Shown: positions 34,449 through 42,318 of the stretch, piece by piece
How positions within the stretch are numbered: the first letter of the stretch is position 1
Layout of the letters: every line of letters begins with the position of its first letter
Source of the DNA: Oscillospiraceae bacterium
Lineage (GTDB): Bacteria > Bacillota > Clostridia > Oscillospirales > Ruminococcaceae
NCBI GenBank assembly: GCA_018434245.1
Contig: JAHDPQ010000004.1
Location: 1-60,599, forward strand
Reading direction: 5' to 3'
DNA length: 60,599 nt
Translations under genes and position numbers: made by a program
Notes under the pieces: generated by a model
What the model saw: only the letters and a program-made list of their open reading frames with translations
Databases searched by the model: none
Told to the model about the DNA's origin: nothing

Positions 34449-35897
34449 ATGGCCAACGTAAAATTCTTTAGCGGAAACCCCCTGCCCCTGGAAATGCACA
34501 AGACCCGGACCGTTCAAAAGCTGACCCTGCTGCCGGTAGAGCAGCGCAGAGACGCCATGCTGGATGCAGGCTGCAACACCTTCCTGCTGCAAAACCGGGA
34601 TGTCTTTCTGGATATGCTCACCGATTCGGGAACCAATGCCATGAGCGACAAGCAGGTGGCCGCCATGATGCAGGCCGACGATTCCTACGCCGGCAGCGAG
34701 ACCTTTGTCCGGCTTCAGGATGCCTGCACCCACATGTTCGGCACCAAGTTTTTGCTCCCCGCCCATCAGGGCAGAGCCTGCGAGAACATCCTGGCCGAGG
34801 CCTTTGTCTCCGAAGGCAGCGTTGTGCCCATGAACTTCCACTTTACCACCACCAAAGCCCACATCACCCGAAAGGGCGGCTCGGTGGAGGAAATCCTCAT
34901 CGATGAAGGGCTGAACATCAACTCCACCCATCCCTTCAAAGGGGATATCGACATGGCCAAGCTGGAGGAGCTGGTAGCAAAAGTAGGGGCGGAGAACATC
35001 CCCTTTGTGCGGATCGAAGCCGGCACCAACCTCATCGGCGGACAGCCGGTTTCCATGGAAAACTTCCGGGCGGTTTCCGCCTTCTGCCGCAGCAAGGGCA
35101 TCCGCTTTGTCATCGATGCTTCCCTGCTTTGCGACAACCTCTACTTCATCAAAACCCGGGAAGAAGCCTGCAAGGATATGGATCTGGTAGAAATCACCCG
35201 GGAGCTGGGCTGCCTTGCCGACATCATCTACTTTTCCGCCCGCAAGCTGGGCTGCGCCAGAGGCGGTGCCATTGTCACCAACAACCGCACCATGTTTGAA
35301 GCAATGCGGGAGTTTGTTCCCCTGTTCGAGGGCTTCCTCACCTATGGTGGCATGAGCGTGCGGGAAATGGAGGCCATGGCGGTGGGCCTGTACGAGTCGC
35401 TGGATATGGACTTTATCATGCAGGCGCCCCAGTTTATCCAAGCCTTCTCCGACGAGCTGCAGGCCAAGGGGGTTCCTGTGGTCACCCCCGCCGGCGGGCT
35501 GGGATGCCATGTCAACGCCTCCGCCTTCCTGCCCCATCTGGATCAGAGCCAGTACATCGCCGGTGCTCTGGCTGCCGCAGTCTTTGTGGCCTCCGGTGTG
35601 CGGGGAATGGAGCGGGGAACTATGAGCGAGCAGCGGGAGCCTGACGGCACCGAGCGCTTTGCCGAAATGGAACTGCTGCGTCTGGCTCTGCCCAAGCGGG
35701 TGTTCTCCCTTTCCCAGATCAAGTACGCCGCCGACCGCCTGGCATGGCTTTTTGAAAACCGCTCTCTCATCGGTGGGCTGCGGTATGTGGAGGAGCCCCA
35801 GATCATGCGGTTCTTCTTTGGACGGCTGGAGCCAGTGGGAGACTGGATGGATAAGCTGGTGGCAGCTTTCCGCCGAGATTTTGGCGACAGCCTGTAG
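34449..35897 (+). CDS. beta-eliminating lyase of the tryptophanase/tyrosine phenol-lyase family
   Basis: This 482-residue PLP enzyme is collinear with tyrosine phenol-lyase. Conserved: TDSGTNAMSDKQ, YAGSE (Tyr80), HQGRA, FTTTK, TNLIGGQPVSM, Asp223, the PLP Lys in SARK (Lys266) and GVRGMERG. Different: the Arg that follows the PLP-binding Asp in both relatives (DATR/DSAR) is Leu here (DASL), and the DARR segment holding the phenol-recognising Arg of Citrobacter TPL is NASA. The substrate is thus uncertain; an aromatic amino acid is likely because of the tyrosine T-box. AGG-type ribosome binding site (ATGGAGGAGA), ATG 34449. Monocistronic. Confidence 0.85.
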   Translation: MANVKFFSGNPLPLEMHKTRTVQKLTLLPVEQRRDAMLDAGCNTFLLQNRDVFLDMLTDSGTNAMSDKQVAAMMQADDSYAGSETFVRLQDACTHMFGTKFLLPAHQGRACENILAEAFVSEGSVVPMNFHFTTTKAHITRKGGSVEEILIDEGLNINSTHPFKGDIDMAKLEELVAKVGAENIPFVRIEAGTNLIGGQPVSMENFRAVSAFCRSKGIRFVIDASLLCDNLYFIKTREEACKDMDLVEITRELGCLADIIYFSARKLGCARGGAIVTNNRTMFEAMREFVPLFEGFLTYGGMSVREMEAMAVGLYESLDMDFIMQAPQFIQAFSDELQAKGVPVVTPAGGLGCHVNASAFLPHLDQSQYIAGALAAAVFVASGVRGMERGTMSEQREPDGTERFAEMELLRLALPKRVFSLSQIKYAADRLAWLFENRSLIGGLRYVEEPQIMRFFFGRLEPVGDWMDKLVAAFRRDFGDSL

Positions 35898-36012
35898 AGC
35901 ACAGCACCCCTAAATTTTCGGCAGCGACTGCCGGAGGATTCAAGGCAACCAGTTTCCCCACCAAAGGAGCCCTGCTCCTGCCAGCCTTGTCCAACCATAT
36001 TGGATGCTTTTT

Positions 36013-36041
36013 GGGGAGAGGAAGAACCTCTCCCCTTTTTT
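36013..36041 (+). terminator. intrinsic terminator of the lyase gene
   Basis: GGGGAGAGG/CCTCTCCCC perfect 9-bp stem, 5-nt loop, six T residues. Confidence 0.95.
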
Positions 36042-36060
36042 CTTCCAATTTGCCGAGACT

Positions 36061-36101
36061 AAAACCGGGCAGTGCTTTCGTCAAGAGCACTGCCCGGTTT
36101 T
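36061..36101. terminator. bidirectional terminator next to the AbrB-type gene
   Basis: AAAACCGGGCAGTGCT and AGCACTGCCCGGTTTT form a perfect 16-bp stem; it ends the minus-strand AbrB-type gene and backs up the lyase terminator. Confidence 0.95.
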
Positions 36102-36110
36102 GGGCGGAAC

Positions 36111-36365
36111 TTATTTTTTGATGCTTTCTTTGCACTGCCCACATACAAATCCGTTTGCCACTGGCAGAAGTTCTTCCGGCTCCTTCCAGCACAGGGAGCA
36201 TCTGGGGTGAGCTTCCCGTATGGTGATGAACTGGCTGTCTGTGTCCCCCACAGACAATTCCAGCCGAACTCCTGATTTCCAACCCAGAAGCTCCCGCATA
36301 TCCCCGGGGATGACAATTCGTCCCAGATCGTCCAGTGGCCGGATTTGCATGTTTGGCTTGCTCAT
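36111..36365 (-). CDS. AbrB/SpoVT-type regulator with C-terminal zinc ribbon
   Basis: This 84-residue protein has an N-terminal swapped-hairpin AbrB domain (IRPLDDLGRIVIPGDMRELLG, about 8-50) and a C-terminal CSLC...CGQC zinc ribbon. The AbrB half binds DNA as a dimer, and SpoVT/AbrB proteins control the growth-to-sporulation transition. The gene stands alone, is preceded by a long structured leader and ends in a bidirectional terminator. Which genes it controls cannot be told. Confidence 0.88.
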   Translation of the reverse strand: MSKPNMQIRPLDDLGRIVIPGDMRELLGWKSGVRLELSVGDTDSQFITIREAHPRCSLCWKEPEELLPVANGFVCGQCKESIKK

Positions 36366-36406
36366 TTTGGTTTCCGCCTTTCTTTCCTTTAATCGGTGCT
36401 CCGACT

Positions 36407-36504
36407 GCTTTTGAGGACTCCCGGAGCCGCTGCAAACGGCCCCGGTAGTCTTTCAAAAGCTCCAAAAAAAGCGCGCATAAGGGTGGCAAAACCCCTACAC
36501 GCGC
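36407..36504 (-). promoter_or_regulatory. structured minus-strand leader upstream of the AbrB-type gene
   Basis: Read on the minus strand, GCGCG/CGCGC with an inner GGGT/ACCC stem (36464-36504) is followed by seven Ts, an intrinsic terminator. A second long hairpin (GCTTTTGA/TCAAAAGC outer arms, GC-rich inner arms, 36407-36460) follows, and then the gene at 36365. It is either an attenuator for the AbrB-type gene or the end of a short upstream RNA. Confidence 0.55.
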
Positions 36505-36529
36505 CTCAAATGCCGGTTTGTTTCCACGC

Positions 36530-36558
36530 TTGCAAGAAGAATATGAATAAGGTATAAT
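36530..36558 (+). promoter_or_regulatory. sigma-A promoter of a candidate small RNA
   Basis: TTGCAA-N17-TATAAT with no coding sequence downstream in this orientation before the tRNA promoter. Confidence 0.7.
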
Positions 36559-36565
36559 GTTTTTT

Positions 36566-36664
36566 GCCGCGTGGAAGTGCAAGGGTGCTTTGTGTTTAAG
36601 CTGGTCCACCTTTGCCCGTTGCAGGTGTGTGCAGCACCTGCAACGGCCATGCGGCTCCCTTTTT
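36566..36664 (+). ncRNA. candidate structured RNA, three-way junction
   Basis: Starting where the promoter should initiate, three stems can form together. Closing stem: GCCGCGTGG (36566) with CCATGCGGC (36647), one G-U. P2: GCAAGGGTG (36579) with CACCTTTGC (36607), one G-U. P3: CGTTGCAGGTG (36618) with CACCTGCAACG (36635), 11 bp perfect. A T-rich tract (CCCTTTTTC) follows the closing stem, as in a terminator. It matches no RNA family that I recognise; 6S RNA was considered but the architecture is not the usual long bulged hairpin. Confidence 0.5.
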
Positions 36665-36924
36665 CTTTTGGAGCCTTTCCATCAAGAATACCATTATTTG
36701 TAACGATTGTCAATATATTCCTTTTTCTGTTTCGATTCGATAAAAGCCGGCTTTTTCAGCCCTAAGGTTCTTCGGATTTTACTCCATGAAGACAGTAGCG
36801 GAACAAGGACAGAGGCGCTCTTTGCGGTGGAGGTATTTCTTCTAAGTTTCCTCCAGTTTTAGATGCTCCCATGGGTTCCGGCTCTTTAAACAGGTGCCCT
36901 TTTAGAAATTAGGCTCTTTGGCGG
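36665..36924. other. intergenic stretch without recognisable gene
   Basis: AT-rich sequence between the candidate RNA and the tRNA promoter. It holds one short palindrome (AAAGCCGGCTTTTT, about 36743-36756), possibly a second termination point. No open frame with a credible ribosome binding site. Confidence 0.5.
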
Positions 36925-36953
36925 TTGACAAATCCATGATTATCTCATATAAT
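36925..36953 (+). promoter_or_regulatory. sigma-A promoter of tRNA-Cys
   Basis: TTGACA-N17-TATAAT, an exact consensus match, 9 bp before the tRNA. Confidence 0.95.
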
Positions 36954-36962
36954 AACAGGGTC

Positions 36963-37036
36963 GGCACCATAGCCAAGGGGTAAGGCAGAGGTCTGCAAAA
37001 CCTTTATCCCCAGTTCAAATCTGGGTGGTGCCTCCA
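36963..37036 (+). tRNA. tRNA-Cys (anticodon GCA)
   Basis: Acceptor arms GGCACCA and TGGTGCC, anticodon loop CTGCAAA with GCA, T-arm CCCAG-TTCAAAT-CTGGG, discriminator T and encoded CCA at 37034-37036. The D-arm is short, as in many bacterial tRNA-Cys. Confidence 0.97.
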
Positions 37037-37039
37037 AAT

Positions 37040-37085
37040 AAAAAGCCTTCAGAGTCCGCATAGCGGTATATCTGAAGGCTTTTTG
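37040..37085 (+). terminator. intrinsic terminator of tRNA-Cys
   Basis: AAAAGCCTTCAGA/TCTGAAGGCTTTT perfect stem with T-run, starting 4 bp after CCA. Confidence 0.93.
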
Positions 37086-37130
37086 CATATCTTTAACAAA
37101 AACTTCATTCATTTGGATACAACAAGCACC

Positions 37131-37159
37131 TTGACATCCCCTGTCTCATATGATAGATT
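37131..37159 (+). promoter_or_regulatory. sigma-A promoter of the NiCo riboswitch transcript
   Basis: TTGACA-N17-TAGATT upstream of the aptamer. Confidence 0.75.
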
Positions 37160-37210
37160 ATACGGAAACTCTTTGCACTGTATCACGCTTTCCAAGGGAA
37201 GCGACATCAC

Positions 37211-37336
37211 CAGTACAAACTGAGCAGGCCGAAGCCAACCGCGGTTTTGGAGCCGGGCCGCAACGCGGCAGCAGACTTTGCCAAAGCTGGGCATATCTGT
37301 GGGACAGTCGTATTGTCCCGCGGGTATGCTTTTTTG
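37211..37336 (+). ncRNA. NiCo (czcD) riboswitch with terminator
   Basis: The conserved pieces are in order: CTGAGCAGGCCGA (about 37220), GCCGGGCCGCAAC (about 37252), GCGGCAGCAG (about 37265) and TGGGACAG (about 37310). The last overlaps the 5' side of a terminator (GTGGGACA/TGTCCCGC flanked by GCATA/TATGC, then six Ts to 37335). This is the known arrangement in which Co or Ni binding prevents termination. The downstream CDF exporter fits exactly. Confidence 0.85.
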
Positions 37337-37398
37337 TATGGCGGGATACGGTCTACAGGCGCCGAAGAGCTATCGACATAAAAATGGAGGTAACTTTT

Positions 37399-38298
37399 AT
37401 GGAACAAAACAATCAGCGGCTGGCCATACGGATCTCGGTCAACACCATTGTATTAAACGTACTGCTTTCGGCCTTTAAGCTGGTGGCGGGCATCGTGGGC
37501 CATTCGGCCGCCATGGTCTCGGATGCGATCCACTCCCTTTCCGATGTGGTGAGCACCTTAATTGTCATTTTCGGTCTCAAGGCGGCCAGCAAAAAAGCCG
37601 ACAAAGAGCACCCTTACGGCCACGAGCGGTTTGAGTGTGTGGCTTCCATCATTCTGGCGATTATTTTAGGGGTGACCGGGGCCGGGATCGGGCTCAGCGG
37701 CATTCAGACCATTTTGTCCGGGCACTACGAAGCCTTGGCCATACCCAGCTTGATGGCCCTAATTGCGGCTATCACCTCCATTGTGGTGAAGGAGGGAATG
37801 TACTGGTACACCAGAGCCTATGCCGTCAAAATAAATTCTACCTCTTTGATGGCCGATGCTTGGCATCACCGCTCCGATGCTTTTTCCTCGGTGGGTAGCT
37901 TGGCCGGAATCGCAGGCGCCCGCATGGGCTATCCGGTGGTGGATTCGGTGGCTTGCTTGATCATCTGCTTCTTCATTGTAAAGGCCGCTTACGATATCTT
38001 CATGGACGCTATCAACAAGATGACCGACCGGTCCAGTGACGACGAAACCGTAAAGGAAATCCGCACTTTGATTCTGGCACAGGATCAGGTTTTGGGGATC
38101 GATCTGCTCCGCACCCGGCTGTTCGGCGATAAAATCTACGTGGATGTGGAAATCAGCGTGGACGGCAACGTCTCCTTATATGACAGCCACGACATCGCCC
38201 ATACCGTTCACGATGTGTTAGAGAATCACTTCCCCACCATCAAACACTGTATGGTACACGTCAATCCCGGGAAGCATACAGAGGATTTAAAGGAATAG
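37399..38298 (+). CDS. cation diffusion facilitator family transporter
   Basis: This 299-residue CDF exporter has six membrane helices, metal-site motifs SDAIHSLSD (helix 2) and ADAWHHRSD (helix 5), and a cytoplasmic C-terminal domain ending HCMVHVNPG. It pumps divalent metal out in exchange for protons; the NiCo riboswitch in its leader points to cobalt and nickel. ATG 37399 follows GGAGG. An apparent longer frame crosses the riboswitch and is not real. Confidence 0.93.
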   Translation: MEQNNQRLAIRISVNTIVLNVLLSAFKLVAGIVGHSAAMVSDAIHSLSDVVSTLIVIFGLKAASKKADKEHPYGHERFECVASIILAIILGVTGAGIGLSGIQTILSGHYEALAIPSLMALIAAITSIVVKEGMYWYTRAYAVKINSTSLMADAWHHRSDAFSSVGSLAGIAGARMGYPVVDSVACLIICFFIVKAAYDIFMDAINKMTDRSSDDETVKEIRTLILAQDQVLGIDLLRTRLFGDKIYVDVEISVDGNVSLYDSHDIAHTVHDVLENHFPTIKHCMVHVNPGKHTEDLKE

Positions 38299-38401
38299 TC
38301 CGGCGGATTTACCCTTTGTGAAATAGGAACGGAGTTAGAGAGAGATTGAGTGAGATTAAGTGAGAAAAACGAAGGAACCAAAACGTAGATTAAAAAACTT
38401 C

Positions 38402-38430
38402 TTGACAGCTCGACCCTCCTTAGGTATACT
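38402..38430 (+). promoter_or_regulatory. sigma-A promoter of rplM-rpsI
   Basis: TTGACA-N17-TATACT, 75 bp before the rplM ATG. The 38,299-38,400 stretch upstream holds a small direct repeat (GAGATTGAGT/GAGATTAAGT) and nothing else recognised. Confidence 0.88.
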
Positions 38431-38436
38431 AGGGAA

Positions 38437-38504
38437 TGTTGAATCCTTGGATGAATACGGAACGCGGCGCATACCGCCGCCATAAATCAGGAGGGAATCG
38501 AAAC
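38437..38504 (+). ncRNA. probable ribosomal protein L13 leader
   Basis: The short 5' leader contains the hairpin GGCGGC-type stem (GCGGC-GCATACC-GCCGC) after GGATGAATACGGAAC, closely resembling the L13 autoregulatory leader of Firmicutes, and ends at the AGGAGG of rplM. Called by eye; a covariance search would decide. Confidence 0.6.
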
Positions 38505-38933
38505 ATGTCCACCTATATGCCCAAGGCCGGCGAGATTACCCGCAAGTGGTATCTCCTTGACGCCGCCGGCAAGCCCCTTGGCAGAACCGCCACTCTTGCG
38601 GCTCACATTCTGCGGGGCAAGCACAAGCCCACCTTTGCTCCCCACGCCGACTGCGGCGACCATGTTGTGATTGTCAATGCGGAAAAAGCTGTGCTTACCG
38701 GCAACAAGCTGGAGCAAAAGTACTATCGTCGCCATTCCGGATGGGTTGGCGGCCTGAAAGAAATCCGCTACGATGCTCTGATGGAAAAGAACCCAGAGCA
38801 GGCTATGATGCTGGCCATCAAAGGCATGCTGCCTGCCAACACCGTCGGCCGCAAAAGTCTGACTCGTTGCCGTATCTATCGCGGTGCCGAGCATCAAAAC
38901 CAGGCTCAGAATCCCGAAGCCTGGACGCTGTAG
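38505..38933 (+). CDS. rplM: 50S ribosomal protein L13
   Basis: This 142-residue L13 has the family core KWYLLDAAGKPLGRTATLAAHILRGKHKPTF and a KGMLPANTVGR motif. ATG 38505 follows AGGAGG. Standard partner of rpsI, 20 bp downstream. Confidence 0.98.
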   Translation: MSTYMPKAGEITRKWYLLDAAGKPLGRTATLAAHILRGKHKPTFAPHADCGDHVVIVNAEKAVLTGNKLEQKYYRRHSGWVGGLKEIRYDALMEKNPEQAMMLAIKGMLPANTVGRKSLTRCRIYRGAEHQNQAQNPEAWTL

Positions 38934-38953
38934 GAAAGGGGGATATTTAGATT

Positions 38954-39358
38954 ATGGGAATTTATGATACCAAAGCTTATTTTTACGGTACCGGCCGCAG
39001 AAAGCTGTCGGTGGCCAGAGTTCGGATGTATCCCGGCTCCGGCAAGATCACCATCAACGACCGGGATATTGACGATTACTTCGGTCTGGATACCCTTAAG
39101 CTGATTGTCCGTCAGCCTCTGGAGCTGACTCAGACCACCCCCAAGTTTGACATCTTCATTCGGGTATCCGGCGGCGGCGTAACCGGACAGGCCGGCGCAA
39201 TCCGCCACGGCATTTCCCGCGCCCTGCTCACCTACGACGAGGAGCTGCGCCCCCAGCTGAAGAAGGCCGGCTTCCTCACCCGTGACCCCCGCATGAAGGA
39301 ACGTAAAAAGTACGGTCTCAAGGGTGCTCGTCGCGCACCTCAGTTCTCAAAGAGATAG
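38954..39358 (+). CDS. rpsI: 30S ribosomal protein S9
   Basis: This 134-residue S9 has [14 protein letters not shown] at the N-terminus, [19 protein letters not shown] in the middle, and the basic tail ending QFSKR that reaches the P site. Second gene of rplM-rpsI. Confidence 0.98.
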   Translation: MGIYDTKAYFYGTGRRKLSVARVRMYPGSGKITINDRDIDDYFGLDTLKLIVRQPLELTQTTPKFDIFIRVSGGGVTGQAGAIRHGISRALLTYDEELRPQLKKAGFLTRDPRMKERKKYGLKGARRAPQFSKR

Positions 39359-39371
39359 TTTTTGTCCTATC

Positions 39372-39406
39372 AAACCCGCATGGATACTGCATCCATGCGG
39401 GTTTTT
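39372..39406 (+). terminator. intrinsic terminator of rplM-rpsI
   Basis: AAACCCGCATGGAT/ATCCATGCGGGTTT with T-run, 14 bp after the S9 stop. Confidence 0.95.
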
Positions 39407-39478
39407 CTTTTTGAGGGCATTGCCCAACAGCATATCCTGTCGAGTATGAACTAGTTTTGTCGATTTCCATTTTTTCCC

Positions 39479-39507
39479 TTGACAGAGGCAATTGGCTCCG
39501 TTAACAT
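39479..39507 (+). promoter_or_regulatory. sigma-A promoter of the diguanylate cyclase gene
   Basis: TTGACA-N17-TAACAT, 200 bp upstream of the gene. Two TGTCGA-type heptamers lie 20 bp apart just upstream (39438 and 39458), one mismatch each from a 0A box. The 39,508-39,707 leader shows no credible gene; a 63-codon open frame there overlaps the promoter. Confidence 0.55.
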
Positions 39508-39707
39508 GTTAATGGATGACTTGCATTTTTTACTCCGAGGCTTTTCTGACTGGAGTCAAAAGACGCTTTTTCTCCGGGGCATGTTCTGGGAAGCATATGG
39601 CAGATGCTCTTTGCTGCGGCAAATGATATTGGAATGGAAACCTGGTTACAACATAAGGTTATCACTTTGAGCGGGGGGCTTGAGCACATTATTCGGAGAG
39701 TGGCGCA

Positions 39708-40874
39708 ATGATGTTAAACATTGACATAGGAACGTTAATCGTTGTCATTGTGGCAGGGCACGCATTTGCAGGTTTATTGGGCGGCTTCTATCTGACCAAG
39801 CGGAAAAAAGACGCTACACTGTACACGTTTTTGTTGGCGCGTTTTTTAGATGCGTTTGCCTGGACTCTGCTGGGGCTAAGAGGATGCATCCCCAATTGGT
39901 TGTCGGTTTTGGTCGGAAATCCCCTGCTCATGGCAGGAAGTGTCCTGCAAATCGTCTCCTTTCTCTCGGTAAAGGGACGCCTTACCCCTCAGCTCAAGCG
40001 AATGTGCTATACCATTGCGCTGTTGTTTCTCCTTCTGTTTCAGCTGACCCTTTCCCTCTACAGCACCCGCGATACCATGCGCGTCGCCATAATCTCTTTC
40101 GGTATGGCTGCCCTCTGGAGCGTTCCGGTTTATTTTTCTCTGCGGGATAAAAGTGCCTCCCCTTTGCAAAAGCTCATCACCTTTGTCTATGGCATGGGCA
40201 TCATCTTTTTAATTCTCCGAGGTGTTGGGGCTATACTTTTGAAGCTGCCTATGATTCTCCTGTCCAACCATCTGTTTAACATTTTGTTTTTCCTCTGGCT
40301 TTATCTGATCACTCTGGTGGGGAATATCGGGCTGATTCTCCTTTCCAAGGAAAAGGCCGACCTGATTCTGACCAAGGCTGCCACCTACGACGAGCTAACC
40401 GATCTGTACAACCGCCGGGCCTTTTTTATTCGCGCCAAGGAGTGCCTTGCCTTTTGCGCAAGACAGCAGACACCTGTCTCGTTTTTTATCATGGATTTGG
40501 ATCACTTTAAAAAGATAAACGACTTCTATGGCCATATTGTGGGAGATATGGTGATTAAGAATTTCGCAGTCACGATTAAGCGCCAGCTGCGGGGCTACGA
40601 TATTTTGGGCAGAATCGGCGGCGAAGAGTTTACCGCACTGCTGCCGGGAGTGGCAGAACAGGAAGCTTGCGGCATCGCCCAACGCCTGAGGGGCTCTGTG
40701 GAGAAGAATGTTGTAGATAACGCCATTAAATATACAGTGAGTATTGGAATTGCCACCCTTGTTCCCGATGAATGTACCACCATCGAGGAGTTGTACGAGC
40801 GGGGAGACGCCGCCCTGTATGAGGCAAAGCAAAACGGAAGAAATCAGATTGGCATCGCTAAGGAAGAATCTTGA
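39708..40874 (+). CDS. membrane-bound diguanylate cyclase (GGDEF)
   Basis: This 388-residue protein has an N-terminal module of about seven membrane helices (about 10-215) and a C-terminal GGDEF domain (about 220-380). The active site GGEEF is intact (RIGGEEFTALL), and the upstream RGYD is a canonical RxxD product-inhibition site, so it should make c-di-GMP and be feedback-controlled. The sensory module resembles no named MASE domain that I can assign. It would oppose the HD-GYP protein at 20.9 kb. Confidence 0.92.
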   Translation: MMLNIDIGTLIVVIVAGHAFAGLLGGFYLTKRKKDATLYTFLLARFLDAFAWTLLGLRGCIPNWLSVLVGNPLLMAGSVLQIVSFLSVKGRLTPQLKRMCYTIALLFLLLFQLTLSLYSTRDTMRVAIISFGMAALWSVPVYFSLRDKSASPLQKLITFVYGMGIIFLILRGVGAILLKLPMILLSNHLFNILFFLWLYLITLVGNIGLILLSKEKADLILTKAATYDELTDLYNRRAFFIRAKECLAFCARQQTPVSFFIMDLDHFKKINDFYGHIVGDMVIKNFAVTIKRQLRGYDILGRIGGEEFTALLPGVAEQEACGIAQRLRGSVEKNVVDNAIKYTVSIGIATLVPDECTTIEELYERGDAALYEAKQNGRNQIGIAKEES

Positions 40875-40916
40875 AAACAGGCTCCGCCCATAATCTGGTG
40901 GCAGAGCCTGTTTTTT
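40874..40916 (+). terminator. intrinsic terminator of the diguanylate cyclase gene
   Basis: AAAACAGGCTC/GAGCCTGTTTT stem with six T residues, at the stop codon. Confidence 0.93.
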
Positions 40917-41115
40917 GCTATCCAGTAGCTTCTGGATAGTTTCCACAAAAATCCTCTTGACCTTTTCATCCTTCTTTTTCACGATAGATGCAGGAAATCC
41001 GCCCCCTTCCAGCACTATTTGGATGCAGCAGCAGATTTTAGGCCTTTTCTCCCACCGATTTCTGTGGTATACTGTAGGTTATTGTAAGCATTTGCATCAG
41101 GAGGTTATCCTAGGT

Positions 41116-42192
41116 ATGAGGAATTTGAAAAGCAAGATCACAATATATATGCTTGCCCTTGGTATTCTTGTGGCAGCGCAGTTCTTTTACCCCACCGTTT
41201 CGCCCACATCGGGCATGGCTCTTTCCCTGTTGGGGGATCAGATTTCGCTGGAGCAGGAAGCTCCCGCTACCTTTGTCACCAGTGAGGTAAATGCCTTTGC
41301 CACCTTGTCCAAAGCCACTAAGAGCTTTGCATCTGTCAACCCCGACGTCAAGGGCTGGCTGATGATTCCCGGTACCAACATGAACATGCCGGTTACCTAT
41401 TCTTCTATGGATAACAACTACTACCTCTACCGGGATTGGAAGGGCAACAACTATCCTAACATCACCTGGAAGAATTGGTTTAACTACCCCGATAACGCCA
41501 CCTATGTGGACTACCGCCACCGCTGGGGTGATTCCTGGCAGACTTCCTCCAAAAACGTGGTGCTCTACGGCCACAACTGGAGCAATCTGCGGGCTCCCTT
41601 CGATATTGGAACCAGCCAGGCCAACGACCGCACCCATCACATGTTTGCTCAGCTGGCTTCTTACACCAACATCGACTTTGCCAAGTGGCAGCCTCATATC
41701 TACTATTCCACCGCCGATTACGAAGGCATCTGGCGGGTGTTCTCGGTGGGTTACTGCGAAATCACCCCCAACTTCTTCTACAACAATCCCAATGCCACCA
41801 AAGCCCAGCGTCAGGAATTGGTAGACGAGTGGCGCAAGCGCAGCCAATTTAACTACGATGTAGATGTCAACGGCGACGACATTCTGCTCACTCTCACCAC
41901 TTGCACCCGTCAGCACGGCTCTACCGAAAACCAGCGCTTTGTGGTGGTGGCCCGCCTGCTCCGCCCCGGCGAGAGTGAAAAAGATCCCGTGAACATCACC
42001 GTAAACCCCAACGTCAAGCATCCTGACTTTACCCAGCCGGTCAATCTGGCTCAGTTGCAGGCTCAGCAGGTAACAGCCCAGACGCAGGAAAACTCTGCCG
42101 AGGCTTCCACCACCCAGTCCGGTGACCCCTACGCCAACTACGAGCTGGATACCGGGGCGCCCTCCTTCGATTCTGTTTGGCTTCGCTCCTAA
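41116..42192 (+). CDS. class B sortase
   Basis: This 358-residue protein has an uncleaved N-terminal signal-anchor (about 6-26) and an extracellular sortase B domain (about 70-295). The catalytic His is in VLYGHNW, the Cys in LTLTTCTRQ and the Arg in RFVVVARLLR. A Gln/Thr-rich tail of about 55 residues follows the fold, longer than usual. The extended PNITWKNWF/YVDYRHRWGD insertion is typical of clostridial SrtB. No cell-wall sorting substrate is encoded next to it. GGAGG lies 11 nt before ATG 41116. Likely anchors one or a few surface proteins to peptidoglycan. Confidence 0.9.
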   Translation: MRNLKSKITIYMLALGILVAAQFFYPTVSPTSGMALSLLGDQISLEQEAPATFVTSEVNAFATLSKATKSFASVNPDVKGWLMIPGTNMNMPVTYSSMDNNYYLYRDWKGNNYPNITWKNWFNYPDNATYVDYRHRWGDSWQTSSKNVVLYGHNWSNLRAPFDIGTSQANDRTHHMFAQLASYTNIDFAKWQPHIYYSTADYEGIWRVFSVGYCEITPNFFYNNPNATKAQRQELVDEWRKRSQFNYDVDVNGDDILLTLTTCTRQHGSTENQRFVVVARLLRPGESEKDPVNITVNPNVKHPDFTQPVNLAQLQAQQVTAQTQENSAEASTTQSGDPYANYELDTGAPSFDSVWLRS

Positions 42193-42251
42193 CAGACCGG
42201 GCTCAAAATTTGCATTATATCAATCAGTAATAGCTATAATCCAAACCATAT

Positions 42252-42285
42252 CGGGCGGGATGCAAAATTTGCACCCCGCCCGTTT
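42252..42285 (+). terminator. hairpin terminator after sortase
   Basis: CGGGCGG..TGCAAA/TTTGCA..CCGCCCG nested stem followed by TTTCCTTT; weak T-run but strong stem. Confidence 0.75.
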
Positions 42286-42318
42286 CCTTTGGTATAAAGC
42301 AGCTATAGACGCAAAGAG

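Noticed and set aside
35803-36609. 268-codon minus-strand frame spanning the AbrB-type gene
   Set aside because: It crosses two strong terminators and overlaps the AbrB frame in a different phase; compositionally random.
36566-36664. 6S RNA
   Set aside because: The region folds as a three-way junction and is shorter than usual 6S RNAs; no central-bubble architecture seen.
39479-39670. 63-codon open frame before the diguanylate cyclase
   Set aside because: Its first ATG overlaps the -10 box and it lacks a ribosome binding site.
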